64,000 nt of DNA from Kitasatospora sp. MAP5-34 (GTDB lineage: Bacteria > Actinomycetota > Actinomycetes > Streptomycetales > Streptomycetaceae). Numbering within the stretch: the stretch's first letter is position 1; every line of letters begins with the position of its first letter. Positions 56,845 through 64,000 of the stretch are shown here, in pieces. The notes under the pieces are model-generated. The model worked only from the letters and a program-made list of their open reading frames with translations. It was not told where the DNA came from and made no database searches. The translations under genes and the position numbers were made by a program. The stretch spans positions 80,881 through 144,880 of the forward strand of contig NZ_JARXZC010000015.1 of assembly GCF_029894335.1 (NCBI RefSeq), given 5' to 3'.

Positions 56845-58350
56845 TCAGGCGTTGCGTTCCTGGGAGTCCTCGACCACCAGGCGGCCCATCACCTCGTACT
56901 TCTCGGGGTGCCGGGCCCGCATGTAGAGGGCGAGGGCGATGCCGCCGGCGAAGACGGCAGCGACGATCCACGGGATCAGCTTGAAGAAGAAGATCTTCGA
57001 GGCAGCGCCCGCCGCCGTGTCCAGGTTGACCACCAGCAGCACGATCGCCGCCAGCATCCCGAGCCCGCCGAGCAGCGGCGCGGTGAAGGTCCGGAACCAG
57101 TGCCGGGATTCGGGGTGGTTGCGGCGGAAGTACACGATCACCGCGAACGAGCAGAGCGTCTGCACCACAAGCAGCGCCAGCGTGCCGAGGATCGCGGTGA
57201 GCGTGTAGAGGCTGACGTACGGGTCCTGGCCGGCCGCCCAGAAGCCGCCGACGACGGCGAGCGCGATCGCGGTCTGGGCGAACGAGGCGACGTGCGGGGA
57301 GCCGTGCCGGGGGTGGGTGCGGCCGAGCGCGGGGTGCAGGAAGCCCTCCCGGCCGATCGCGTACAGGTAGCGGGAGGCGCACTGGTGGAAGGCCATGCCG
57401 CAGGCGAACGCGCTGGTGCACATCAGCCACTGGAAGGCGGTGACGGCCCAGTGGCCCAGGTAGGTCTGGGCGGGGGCGAGGAAGAGGTCGAGCGGGTTGG
57501 CGCCGTTCGCGACGGTGAGCGCTGCGGCCGGCCCGTTGCCGGACAGCACCATCCAGGTGACGAAGGTGTACAGCACGCCGAGGACGAGCACCGCGAGCAG
57601 CGTCGCGCGCGGGATGATCCGCTTGGGGTTGCGCGACTCCTCGCCGTACATCGCGGTGGACTCGAAGCCGATCCACGACCAGAAGCAGAAGAACAGCCCG
57701 ACCCCCGCGTTGACCCCGGCGAACGCGCCGGTCGGGTTCAGCGTGCCGACCTGCAGCCCGGCCGGGCCGCCGCCGTGGGCCAGCACCGAGCCGGCCAGCA
57801 GCACCAGCATCACCACCTCGCCGACCAGGAAGACGCCGAGCACCTTGGAGGCGACCTCCAGGTCGAAGTACGAGAGCACGGCGGTGACCGCGAGCATCGC
57901 CAGCGCGAACACCTGCCAGGCCCAGTGCAGCCCGAACTGCGCGGCGAACGCCTGCTGGGCGAAGTACGCGAAGATGCCGACGATCGACGCCTCGAACACC
58001 ACGTACGCGAGCACCGCCAGCAGTCCGGAGGCCATCCCGACCACCCGACCCAGGCCGTGCGAGACGAAGCCGTAGAACGCGCCGGCGGTGGTGATGTGCC
58101 GGGCCATCGAGACGTACCCGACCGTGAAGACGGTCAGCACGACGGTGACGAAGAGGAAGGCGGCCGGCGCGTGGGTGCCGCTGCCGCCACCGACGATGAC
58201 CGGCAGGTTGCCGGTCATCGCGGTGATCGGCGCGGCGGTCGCCAGTGCCATGAAGACCACTCCGGCCAGACCGACCGAATTCGCCTTCAGGCGTTGGACG
58301 TTCGGCGGTCCGGTGGTGCTGGCGGCGACGGGATCCTGGACGGTTGGCAT
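56845..58350 (-). CDS. APC-family amino acid/amine permease
   Basis: 501 residues with twelve transmembrane segments. The substrate-binding opening is ALATAAPITAMTGNLPVIVG, with TTAGAFYGFVSHGLG in TM3 and SWIGFESTAMYGEES in TM6, all family marks. It would import an amino acid or polyamine. GGGAG precedes the ATG. Forms an operon with the downstream flavin amine oxidase, so the imported compound is probably its substrate. Confidence 0.88.
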   Translation of the reverse strand: MPTVQDPVAASTTGPPNVQRLKANSVGLAGVVFMALATAAPITAMTGNLPVIVGGGSGTHAPAAFLFVTVVLTVFTVGYVSMARHITTAGAFYGFVSHGLGRVVGMASGLLAVLAYVVFEASIVGIFAYFAQQAFAAQFGLHWAWQVFALAMLAVTAVLSYFDLEVASKVLGVFLVGEVVMLVLLAGSVLAHGGGPAGLQVGTLNPTGAFAGVNAGVGLFFCFWSWIGFESTAMYGEESRNPKRIIPRATLLAVLVLGVLYTFVTWMVLSGNGPAAALTVANGANPLDLFLAPAQTYLGHWAVTAFQWLMCTSAFACGMAFHQCASRYLYAIGREGFLHPALGRTHPRHGSPHVASFAQTAIALAVVGGFWAAGQDPYVSLYTLTAILGTLALLVVQTLCSFAVIVYFRRNHPESRHWFRTFTAPLLGGLGMLAAIVLLVVNLDTAAGAASKIFFFKLIPWIVAAVFAGGIALALYMRARHPEKYEVMGRLVVEDSQERNA

Positions 58351-58483
58351 GGTTTCTCCCTGGGGCGACGCGCACTGGCTCTGCCATTCAGAGTTGGCCC
58401 AGTGTGGTGCGTGTCACGTGCCGTGGGGCATGACCAGGGTGTAGCGCGGCCTGTTAAAGGATTGACGGCCTGTAGGTCTGTAC

Positions 58484-59773
58484 TTACGCGGGAGCCGTCG
58501 CGGGCTTGCCGACCGGCGGATGCGGGCCCGGGGTGCCGAGCTGGCGGGAGAGCCAGGGCAGCGCCTCGGAGAAGGCTTCGGAGGCGAACTGCCAGACGTG
58601 CTTACCGGGTTGGACGGTCACGGTGCTGTCGATACCGTCCTTGCGCGCGGCCTGCTCGAGCTGCCTGGCCTGCTTGATGTGCGCGGCCTCCTGGTCTCCG
58701 CTCTCGAACCAGCCGGAGACACCCTTGTACTTGTGGTGCTGCGCCAGCACGGTCAGCGGGTCGTGGGCGTTCCAGGCGTTCGCGTCGCCGCCGTACAGCG
58801 TGTCGATGGTGTGCTGCTTGTCACCGGAGTTGGGGCCGACGTCGCCCGAGATGTCCTCGAAGTGCGTGAAGACGTCGGGGTGTTCGACCGCGAGGTCGAC
58901 GGCGCAGGTGCCGCCCATCGACCAGCCGACCACACCCCAGTTGCGCGCGGCGGTCGAGGTGCCGAAGGTCTTCTCGACGTACGGCGGGATGTCCTTGACG
59001 AGGTGGTCCTCGGCGTGGCCGTTCGGGCCGTTGACGCACTCGGTGTCCACCTTGAAGCCGCCGGTCGCGTCGGTGAAGACCAGGACGGGCGCGAAGCCGT
59101 TGTGCTTCTCGGCGTACGCGTCGATGGTCTGCACGGCGGTCCCGGCCCGCACCCAGTTGTCCGGCGCGGCGAACTCGCCGCCGATCATCTCCAGGACGGG
59201 CAGCTTGGGCCGGTGGATGCTGCGGAACCAGGCCGGCGGCAGGTAGACGAGTTCCTGCCGGTGGGTGAAGCCACTGGCGGTGTCCGGGATGTCCACCTCG
59301 ACGATCCGGCCGGTCGTGGTCTTGCCGGTGACCGTGCCGAGTTGGTCGAGGGTGATCTGCTCGGGCAGCGGGTCGCCGCTCAGCCCGCCGATCGCGTCGG
59401 CCATCGTCGGGAAGTAACCGGTGGACATGTTCAGCTCGTTGGCCCCGGCGAACACCGCGAGCAGCATCGCGACCGGCGCGAGCAGCCGGTGCCACCAGCG
59501 GGCACCGCGCCAGCCGACCACCAGGACGGTCAGCGCGGTCAGCGCGACGCCCAGCCAGAGCCAGAGCTCGAACGGCAGCGGGTCGGTGATCCCCGCCGAA
59601 GTCAGCACCACCACCGCGACGACCGCCGTCAGCAGCGCGCCCACCGCGAGGATGAGCGGAGCGCGGCGCAGGCGCCAGCGGCGGTCGCGCAGCCCGAAGG
59701 CGGCGAGGCAGGCAGCAACGGCGGCGAGCTGGACGGTCCAGGGGAACCAGCCGTCGAGGAGTGACACGTTCAT
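58484..59773 (-). CDS. membrane-anchored alpha/beta-hydrolase esterase (PF00756-like)
   Basis: 429 residues. Four hydrophobic helices (about 1-120) anchor a catalytic alpha/beta-hydrolase domain facing outward. The nucleophile elbow is GWSMGGTCA near residue 280, the acid is probably in GWFESGDQEA and the histidine in GKHVWQF. The layout matches the extracytoplasmic esterase/mycolyltransferase-like group in actinobacteria without mycolic acids. Substrate unknown; cell-envelope acyl transfer or ester cleavage is possible. Confidence 0.8.
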   Translation of the reverse strand: MNVSLLDGWFPWTVQLAAVAACLAAFGLRDRRWRLRRAPLILAVGALLTAVVAVVVLTSAGITDPLPFELWLWLGVALTALTVLVVGWRGARWWHRLLAPVAMLLAVFAGANELNMSTGYFPTMADAIGGLSGDPLPEQITLDQLGTVTGKTTTGRIVEVDIPDTASGFTHRQELVYLPPAWFRSIHRPKLPVLEMIGGEFAAPDNWVRAGTAVQTIDAYAEKHNGFAPVLVFTDATGGFKVDTECVNGPNGHAEDHLVKDIPPYVEKTFGTSTAARNWGVVGWSMGGTCAVDLAVEHPDVFTHFEDISGDVGPNSGDKQHTIDTLYGGDANAWNAHDPLTVLAQHHKYKGVSGWFESGDQEAAHIKQARQLEQAARKDGIDSTVTVQPGKHVWQFASEAFSEALPWLSRQLGTPGPHPPVGKPATAPA

Positions 59774-60046
59774 CCCGCGAGCCTAACCAGTCCCACCCGG
59801 CGCGAGGGCCACGGGACCGGGCTGCCGAGGTTCTGTGACGTGGTCGGGACGACTGGTTCAGCCGTCCGTTCCGAGGCGGGCCGGCCCCGAGATCTCGAGG
59901 CCCGTCAGCCTTGAGATGTAGTCCCGCTGCATCTCACGACCCAGTCGCCACCTGCACAGATCGTCCCGGCGGCGCTCGTCCGCGCGTCCGGCGGCCCATA
60001 ACGTTGAGCTGTCATCCACCCGCCCGTCCCGCCCCGAGGAACCCTC

Positions 60047-61000
60047 ATGATCGAAGCCGTCGGCCTGACCAAGCGCTACGGCCCGAAAACCGCCGTCCAG
60101 GACCTGAGTTTCAGCGTCCGTCCCGGGATCGTCACCGGCTTCCTGGGCCCCAACGGTGCGGGTAAGTCCACCACCATGCGCATGCTGCTCGGGCTCGACA
60201 CGCCGAGCGCCGGGCACGCGATCGTCAACGGCCGCCGCTACAGCGAGCACGCCGCCCCGCTGCGCGAGGTCGGCGCGATGCTGGAGGCCCGGGCCATCCA
60301 CACCGGCCGCAGCGCCTACAACCACCTGCTCGCCCTGGCGGCCACCCACGGCATCCCGCGCAGCCGGGTGGACGAGGTGGTCGACGTCGTCGGCCTGCGC
60401 GAGGTCGCCAAGAAGCGGGCCGGCGGGTTCTCGCTCGGCATGGGCCAGCGGCTCGGCATCGCGAGCGCGCTGCTCGGCGACCCGGCGACGCTGATCCTGG
60501 ACGAGCCGGTCAACGGGCTCGACCCCGAGGGCATCCTGTGGATCCGCAACCTGCTCAAGTCGCTCGCCGCCGAGGGCCGTACGGTCCTGGTCTCCTCGCA
60601 CCTGATGAGCGAGATGGCGCTGACCGCCGAGCACCTGATCGTGATCGGCCGGGGCAAGCTCATCGCCGACACCTCGGTCGAGGAGTTCACCCGTAGCGCG
60701 TCCAGCGGCGCCGTCCTGGTGCGCACGCCCGACGCGGTCCGCCTCGGCAAGCTGCTGGGCGAGTTGGACGGTGTGACGGTGACCACCGGTGACGACGTCC
60801 AGGTCCTGGAGGTGAGCGGCGCCGAGAGCGAGCAGATCGGCCGCCTCGCCGCCGAGCACTCGCTGGTGCTCTTCGAGCTGACGCCGCAGCAGGCGTCGCT
60901 GGAGGAGGCGTTCATGGAAATGACCAAGGACGCCGTCGAGTACGAGGCAGTCGTCACCCCCCGCGCCACCGCCGTTCCGGTCAAGGAGCACGCCGCATGA
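60047..61000 (+). CDS. ABC transporter ATP-binding protein
   Basis: 317 residues. Walker A GPNGAGKSTT (about 38), signature FSLGMGQRLGIASALLG, Walker B LILDEPVNGLDP and the H-loop region TVLVSSHLMSEMA are intact. The C-terminal 80 residues form the extension seen in BcrA/NatA-type exporters. It overlaps the permease start by four bases. The adjacent two-component system probably controls the pair, as in antibiotic-sensing modules. Substrate unknown. Confidence 0.9.
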   Translation: MIEAVGLTKRYGPKTAVQDLSFSVRPGIVTGFLGPNGAGKSTTMRMLLGLDTPSAGHAIVNGRRYSEHAAPLREVGAMLEARAIHTGRSAYNHLLALAATHGIPRSRVDEVVDVVGLREVAKKRAGGFSLGMGQRLGIASALLGDPATLILDEPVNGLDPEGILWIRNLLKSLAAEGRTVLVSSHLMSEMALTAEHLIVIGRGKLIADTSVEEFTRSASSGAVLVRTPDAVRLGKLLGELDGVTVTTGDDVQVLEVSGAESEQIGRLAAEHSLVLFELTPQQASLEEAFMEMTKDAVEYEAVVTPRATAVPVKEHAA

Positions 61001-61818
61001 GCACCGTCACCATCCTCTCCACCCGGGCCGGCAGCGGCTCCGTCACGCTCCCCAGGGTCGTCAAGTCCGAGTGGATCAAGTTCCGCACCCTGCGTTCGAG
61101 CTACTACACGCTCTTCGCGGCGGTCTTCTTCATGGTCGGCTTCGGCCTGCTCGCCTGCTACGGCGCGATCGACCACCTCGACCACCCGGACGTGCGTGAC
61201 CACGCCTTCAGCATCGACGCCGCCGACCGCAGCCTGCGCGGCTACCTCGCGGCGCAGCTGGCCATCGGCGTCCTCGGCGTCCTGGTCGTCAGCGGCGAGT
61301 ACAGCACCGGCATGATCCGGGCCTCGCTCTCCGCCGTGCCGCGCCGGCTCCCGGTGCTCTGGGCGAAGGCCGCCGTGTTCGGCGCCATCACCCTGGTGGT
61401 GACCTCGATCACCGCGTTCGTCGCCTTCTTCGCCGGCCAGGCGATCCTGGCGAGCCACCACGTGGACACCACGCTGTCCGCCTCCGGCGTGCTGCGCACC
61501 GTCCTCGGCACCTCGCTCTACCTCACCGCCGTCGGCCTGCTCGCGGTCGGCATCGGCGCGCTGATCCGCAACACCGCCGGTGGCATCGCCGCCGTCTTCG
61601 GCCTGCTGCTGGTCCTGCCGACGCTGGTCGAGGTGCTGCCCGCCAACTGGAGCAGCAACATCGGCCCGTACCTCCCCGGTGCGGCCGGCCAGCAGGTGGC
61701 CACCCTGCACGCCGACCCCGGCATGCTCGCCCCCTGGACGGGCTTCGGCGTGATGTGCGTGTACGTGCTGGCGGCGCTCATCGGCGCGGCCGTGATGCTC
61801 AAGCGCCGGGACGCGTGA
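60997..61818 (+). CDS. ABC-2-type permease
   Basis: 273 residues, six transmembrane segments after the cytoplasmic VVKSEWIKFRTLRSSYYTL, the usual opening of BcrB/NatB-like permeases. The conserved SGEYSTGMIRASLSAVPRR between helices couples to the ATPase. ATGA overlap with the ATP-binding gene. Peptide antibiotic, ion or lipid export is likely; not resolvable. Confidence 0.88.
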   Translation: MSTVTILSTRAGSGSVTLPRVVKSEWIKFRTLRSSYYTLFAAVFFMVGFGLLACYGAIDHLDHPDVRDHAFSIDAADRSLRGYLAAQLAIGVLGVLVVSGEYSTGMIRASLSAVPRRLPVLWAKAAVFGAITLVVTSITAFVAFFAGQAILASHHVDTTLSASGVLRTVLGTSLYLTAVGLLAVGIGALIRNTAGGIAAVFGLLLVLPTLVEVLPANWSSNIGPYLPGAAGQQVATLHADPGMLAPWTGFGVMCVYVLAALIGAAVMLKRRDA

Positions 61819-61897
61819 GAGCCATGCGCGCCAGGCTGATGCTGCGGGCGCTGACGGCGATGTCCGCGATCCGCGCGCTTCGTACGAGAATGGTCCG

Positions 61898-63193
61898 GTG
61901 ACCACCGCAGAAGAAGCCCCGGCAGCCCCCGGGCGGCGATTCCTACCCGCCGCCCGGGGGCTGCGCGATCTGGCCGCACTGATCGGCCGGCTCCGCGTCC
62001 GGGTGCTCACCGAGCGGTACCCGACCACCGTCGACCTGGCGTTCGCGCTGCTGATCCTGACGCTGACCAGCCTGCCGCACCACCGCTTCCAACAGCCGGG
62101 CACCTGGGTCTGGGTGCTGCAGGCCGCGCTCGTCCTGCCGCTGACCTTCCGGCGCCGGGCGCCGTACGCGGTGTTCGGCGTCACCGCGCTGGTCGCCTTC
62201 GTGCAGTGGCTGACCAGCCAGGCGATGCCTGCCGACATCGCGGTGCTGCTGGCGCTCTACACCGTCGCCGCGCACTGCCCGCGCCGGCGGACGCTGATGG
62301 CGTTCGGGGTGGCGGAGCTGGGCGTCGTCATGCTGCTGGTCCGGGTGATGACCTCGTCCGTCGGGTTCGCCGATCCCATGGAGAGCGGGTTCCGGCTGAT
62401 GCTGATGCTCAGCGGCACGGTGACGGCCGCCGCCGTCCTCGGCCTGAACGTCCGGGCCAGGCGGACTCAGCTCAAGGCCCTGCACGAGCGGGCCCGGGAG
62501 CTGGAGCGCCAGCGCGACCAGCAGTCGGCGCTGGCCGTCGCCGAGGAGCGCTCGCGGATCGCCCGCGAGATGCACGACATCGTGACGCACAACCTCTCCG
62601 TGATGGTCGCCCTCGCGGACGGCGCGGTCTACGCCAACCCGCTCGCCCCGGAGAAGGCCACCGCCGCGATGCGGCAGTCGGCCACCACCGGGCGGCAGGC
62701 GCTCACCGAGATGCGGCGCTTCCTGGGCGTCCTGCGCGCCGACGAACCGGACGCGCTGCGCCACCCGCAGCCCGGCCTCGGGCAGCTGGCGGCGCTCACC
62801 GAGCAGGTCCGGGCGGCCGGCCTGCCCACCACGCTGTCGCTGACGGGCGAGACCGACGAGATCTCCCCCGCCGCCCAGCTCACGGTCTACCGGATCGTCC
62901 AGGAGTGCCTGACCAACACGCTCAAGCACACCGCCCCCGGCGCCCGGGCCCAGGTCAGGGTGGACTGCTCGGCCTCGGCGGTGGCGCTGGAGGTACGCAA
63001 CGACGGGCGTCCACTGCCCCGGGCCTCCGACCACGTCGGCCAGGGTCTCGCCGGGATGCGCGAGCGCGCGGCGGCGTACGGTGGCAGCCTGACCGCCGGC
63101 CCGCTGGCGGGCGGTGGCTGGCGGGTCGCCGTCACCCTCGACCTCGGTCCCGACCTCGCCCCTGATCCCGCCCCTGAGGAGATCACGCCCTGA
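61898..63193 (+). CDS. NarL/DesK-type sensor histidine kinase
   Basis: 431 residues: four to six transmembrane helices (about 30-185), a coiled-coil linker (LKALHERARELERQRDQQ), the HisKA_3 box ERSRIAREMHDIVTHNLSVM with the phospho-accepting His near residue 228, and an ATPase domain ending GQGLAGMRERAAAYGGS. There is no large extracytoplasmic sensor, so the signal is probably intramembrane, as in kinases paired with exporters. GTG start. Its stop and the regulator start share one base (TGATG). Confidence 0.9.
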   Translation: MTTAEEAPAAPGRRFLPAARGLRDLAALIGRLRVRVLTERYPTTVDLAFALLILTLTSLPHHRFQQPGTWVWVLQAALVLPLTFRRRAPYAVFGVTALVAFVQWLTSQAMPADIAVLLALYTVAAHCPRRRTLMAFGVAELGVVMLLVRVMTSSVGFADPMESGFRLMLMLSGTVTAAAVLGLNVRARRTQLKALHERARELERQRDQQSALAVAEERSRIAREMHDIVTHNLSVMVALADGAVYANPLAPEKATAAMRQSATTGRQALTEMRRFLGVLRADEPDALRHPQPGLGQLAALTEQVRAAGLPTTLSLTGETDEISPAAQLTVYRIVQECLTNTLKHTAPGARAQVRVDCSASAVALEVRNDGRPLPRASDHVGQGLAGMRERAAAYGGSLTAGPLAGGGWRVAVTLDLGPDLAPDPAPEEITP

Positions 63194-63864
63194 TGACCGT
63201 CCGAGTCCTGCTGGTCGACGACCAGCCGCTGATGCGCGTCGCGTTCACCCTCGTCCTCGACTCGCAGCCCGACCTCGAGGTGGTCGGCGAGGCCGGGGAC
63301 GGCGCCGAGGCGGTGCGGCTCGCCGTCCGGCACCAGGTGGACGTGGTGCTGATGGACGTCCGGATGCCCGGGATGGACGGCATCGAGGCGACCCGGGAGA
63401 TCGTCGAGCGCTGCCCGGAGACCAAGGTGCTCATCCTGACCACCTTCGACCTGGACGAGTACGCCTTCGCCGCGCTGCGCGCCGGGGCCTCCGGCTTCCT
63501 GCTGAAGAACGCCCAGCCGGACGAGCTGCTGAGCGCGATCCGGTCCGTCGCGGTCGGTGACGCGGTGGTCGCCCCCCGGATCACCCGACGCCTGCTGGAC
63601 ACCTTCGCCACCCAGCTCCCCGCCGACGGCGGCGGGCGCGGACAGGGCGAGCAGGCCGTCGAGGCGCTCACCGCGCGCGAGCGCAGCGTGCTGATCCAGG
63701 TCGCCCGGGGCCTGTCCAACGCCGAGGTCGCGGCGGAACTCTGCCTGGCCGAGGCGACCGTGAAGACCCACGTCAGCCGGATGCTGCTGAAGCTCGGGCT
63801 GCGCGACCGGGTGCAGGCCGTGGTCTTCGCGTACGAGAACCGGTTGGTGCTGCCCTCGGCATGA
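63193..63864 (+). CDS. NarL/FixJ-family response regulator
   Basis: 223 residues. Receiver domain: VLLVDDQPLMR, phospho-acceptor Asp in VVLMDVRMPGMDG and the conserved Lys in FLLKNAQPDE. LuxR-type DNA-binding domain near residues 150-215: LTARERSVLIQVARGLSNAE followed by ATVKTHVSRMLLKLGLRDR. Cognate partner of the overlapping kinase and probable regulator of the upstream ABC operon. Confidence 0.92.
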   Translation: MTVRVLLVDDQPLMRVAFTLVLDSQPDLEVVGEAGDGAEAVRLAVRHQVDVVLMDVRMPGMDGIEATREIVERCPETKVLILTTFDLDEYAFAALRAGASGFLLKNAQPDELLSAIRSVAVGDAVVAPRITRRLLDTFATQLPADGGGRGQGEQAVEALTARERSVLIQVARGLSNAEVAAELCLAEATVKTHVSRMLLKLGLRDRVQAVVFAYENRLVLPSA

Positions 63865-63910
63865 GGCTCTGAGCCTCGCACCCCTGTCTCTGACCGGCCA
63901 CCTGCGCCGG

Positions 63911-64000
63911 CTAGCTGTGTCCTTCGCACATAGGGAAACGTGTGTCGAGCCAGCGGGGGTGGGTTGGGTCGACTTCGAGTATGTCGAGGAGTCGGGCCTG
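63911..64000 (-). CDS. C-terminal end of an unidentified gene
   Basis: Only the last 29 codons lie in the window, ending with TAG. The residues read ARLLDILEVDPTHPRWLDTR followed by FPMCEGHS, with good codon usage, so I think it is real. The protein starts beyond the right edge. Family not recognisable from this length. Confidence 0.5.
   Translation of the reverse strand, partial: QARLLDILEVDPTHPRWLDTRFPMCEGHS

Noticed and set aside
63864..63878. Short GAGGCTC/GAGCCTC dyad after the response regulator
   Set aside because: Loop of one base and only seven-base arms; too weak to call a terminator.

Overview
The window is chromosomal DNA from a very GC-rich actinomycete, most likely a Streptomycetaceae member (Streptomyces or Kitasatospora). 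The support is near-total G/C at third codon positions, frequent GTG/TTG starts, a SigE-family sigma factor, a Pls/PosA-type peptide synthetase, a type III polyketide synthase with its tailoring genes, an LCP protein and many secreted proteins. I see no rRNA, tRNA, CRISPR array, transposase or phage module. Most genes are on short, frequently alternating transcription units, and many convergent pairs are separated by strong inverted-repeat terminators.

Layout. 1-3.0 kb: edge of a peptide-synthesis locus (partial condensation-domain gene overlapping a threonine aldolase) and an MFS exporter. 3.0-8 kb: arginase-fold hydrolase, Tat-exported phospholipase C, and a SigE-family sigma factor with a membrane partner. 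8-20.3 kb: a KimA-like potassium transporter carrying an extra OB-fold, LCP cell-wall ligase, small lipoprotein, secreted metallopeptidase-like protein, glycine-rich GT39-type glycosyltransferase, DUF4190/septum-formation protein and a class C serine hydrolase. 20.3-25.4 kb: secreted protein, FAD monooxygenase, gltD without a gltB neighbour, a 70-residue orphan peptide gene, YchJ and an S4 protein.

25.4-32.1 kb: a MarR regulator with its probable operator inside its own promoter, a DrrAB-like ABC exporter, then a large A-T-membrane synthetase of the Pls/PosA family. Its specificity pocket, read by hand, resembles that of lysine-activating domains. 32.3-44.1 kb: mixed chromosomal genes (ICMT-like, PEBP, dehydrogenase, M15-like lipoprotein, an isolated hemC, DUF2071, secreted nuclease-like protein, MpaB-like, ZIP transporter, FBP protein, spherulation-family protein). 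44.8-48.6 kb: an FtsX-type ABC pair.

48.7-51.3 kb: a membrane-anchored HINT protein with a DUF4160-like C-terminal cargo, overlapping a small helical protein that is probably its cognate immunity or antitoxin factor. 51.5-55.0 kb: a phenolic-lipid locus (type III PKS, ICMT-like methyltransferase, FAD enzyme, divergent UbiA prenyltransferase) matching the srsABC/agqABCD gene logic. 55.1-58.4 kb: amine permease and flavin amine oxidase. 58.5-64 kb: membrane esterase, an ABC pair with a NarL/DesK-type two-component system, and the C-terminal end of one further gene.

The most interesting systems are the HINT/DUF4160 pair with its overlapping partner, the MarR-DrrAB-Pls locus, the KimA transporter with an OB-fold, and the divergent phenolic-lipid locus. 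All family calls come from reading motifs by eye; no database search was run.
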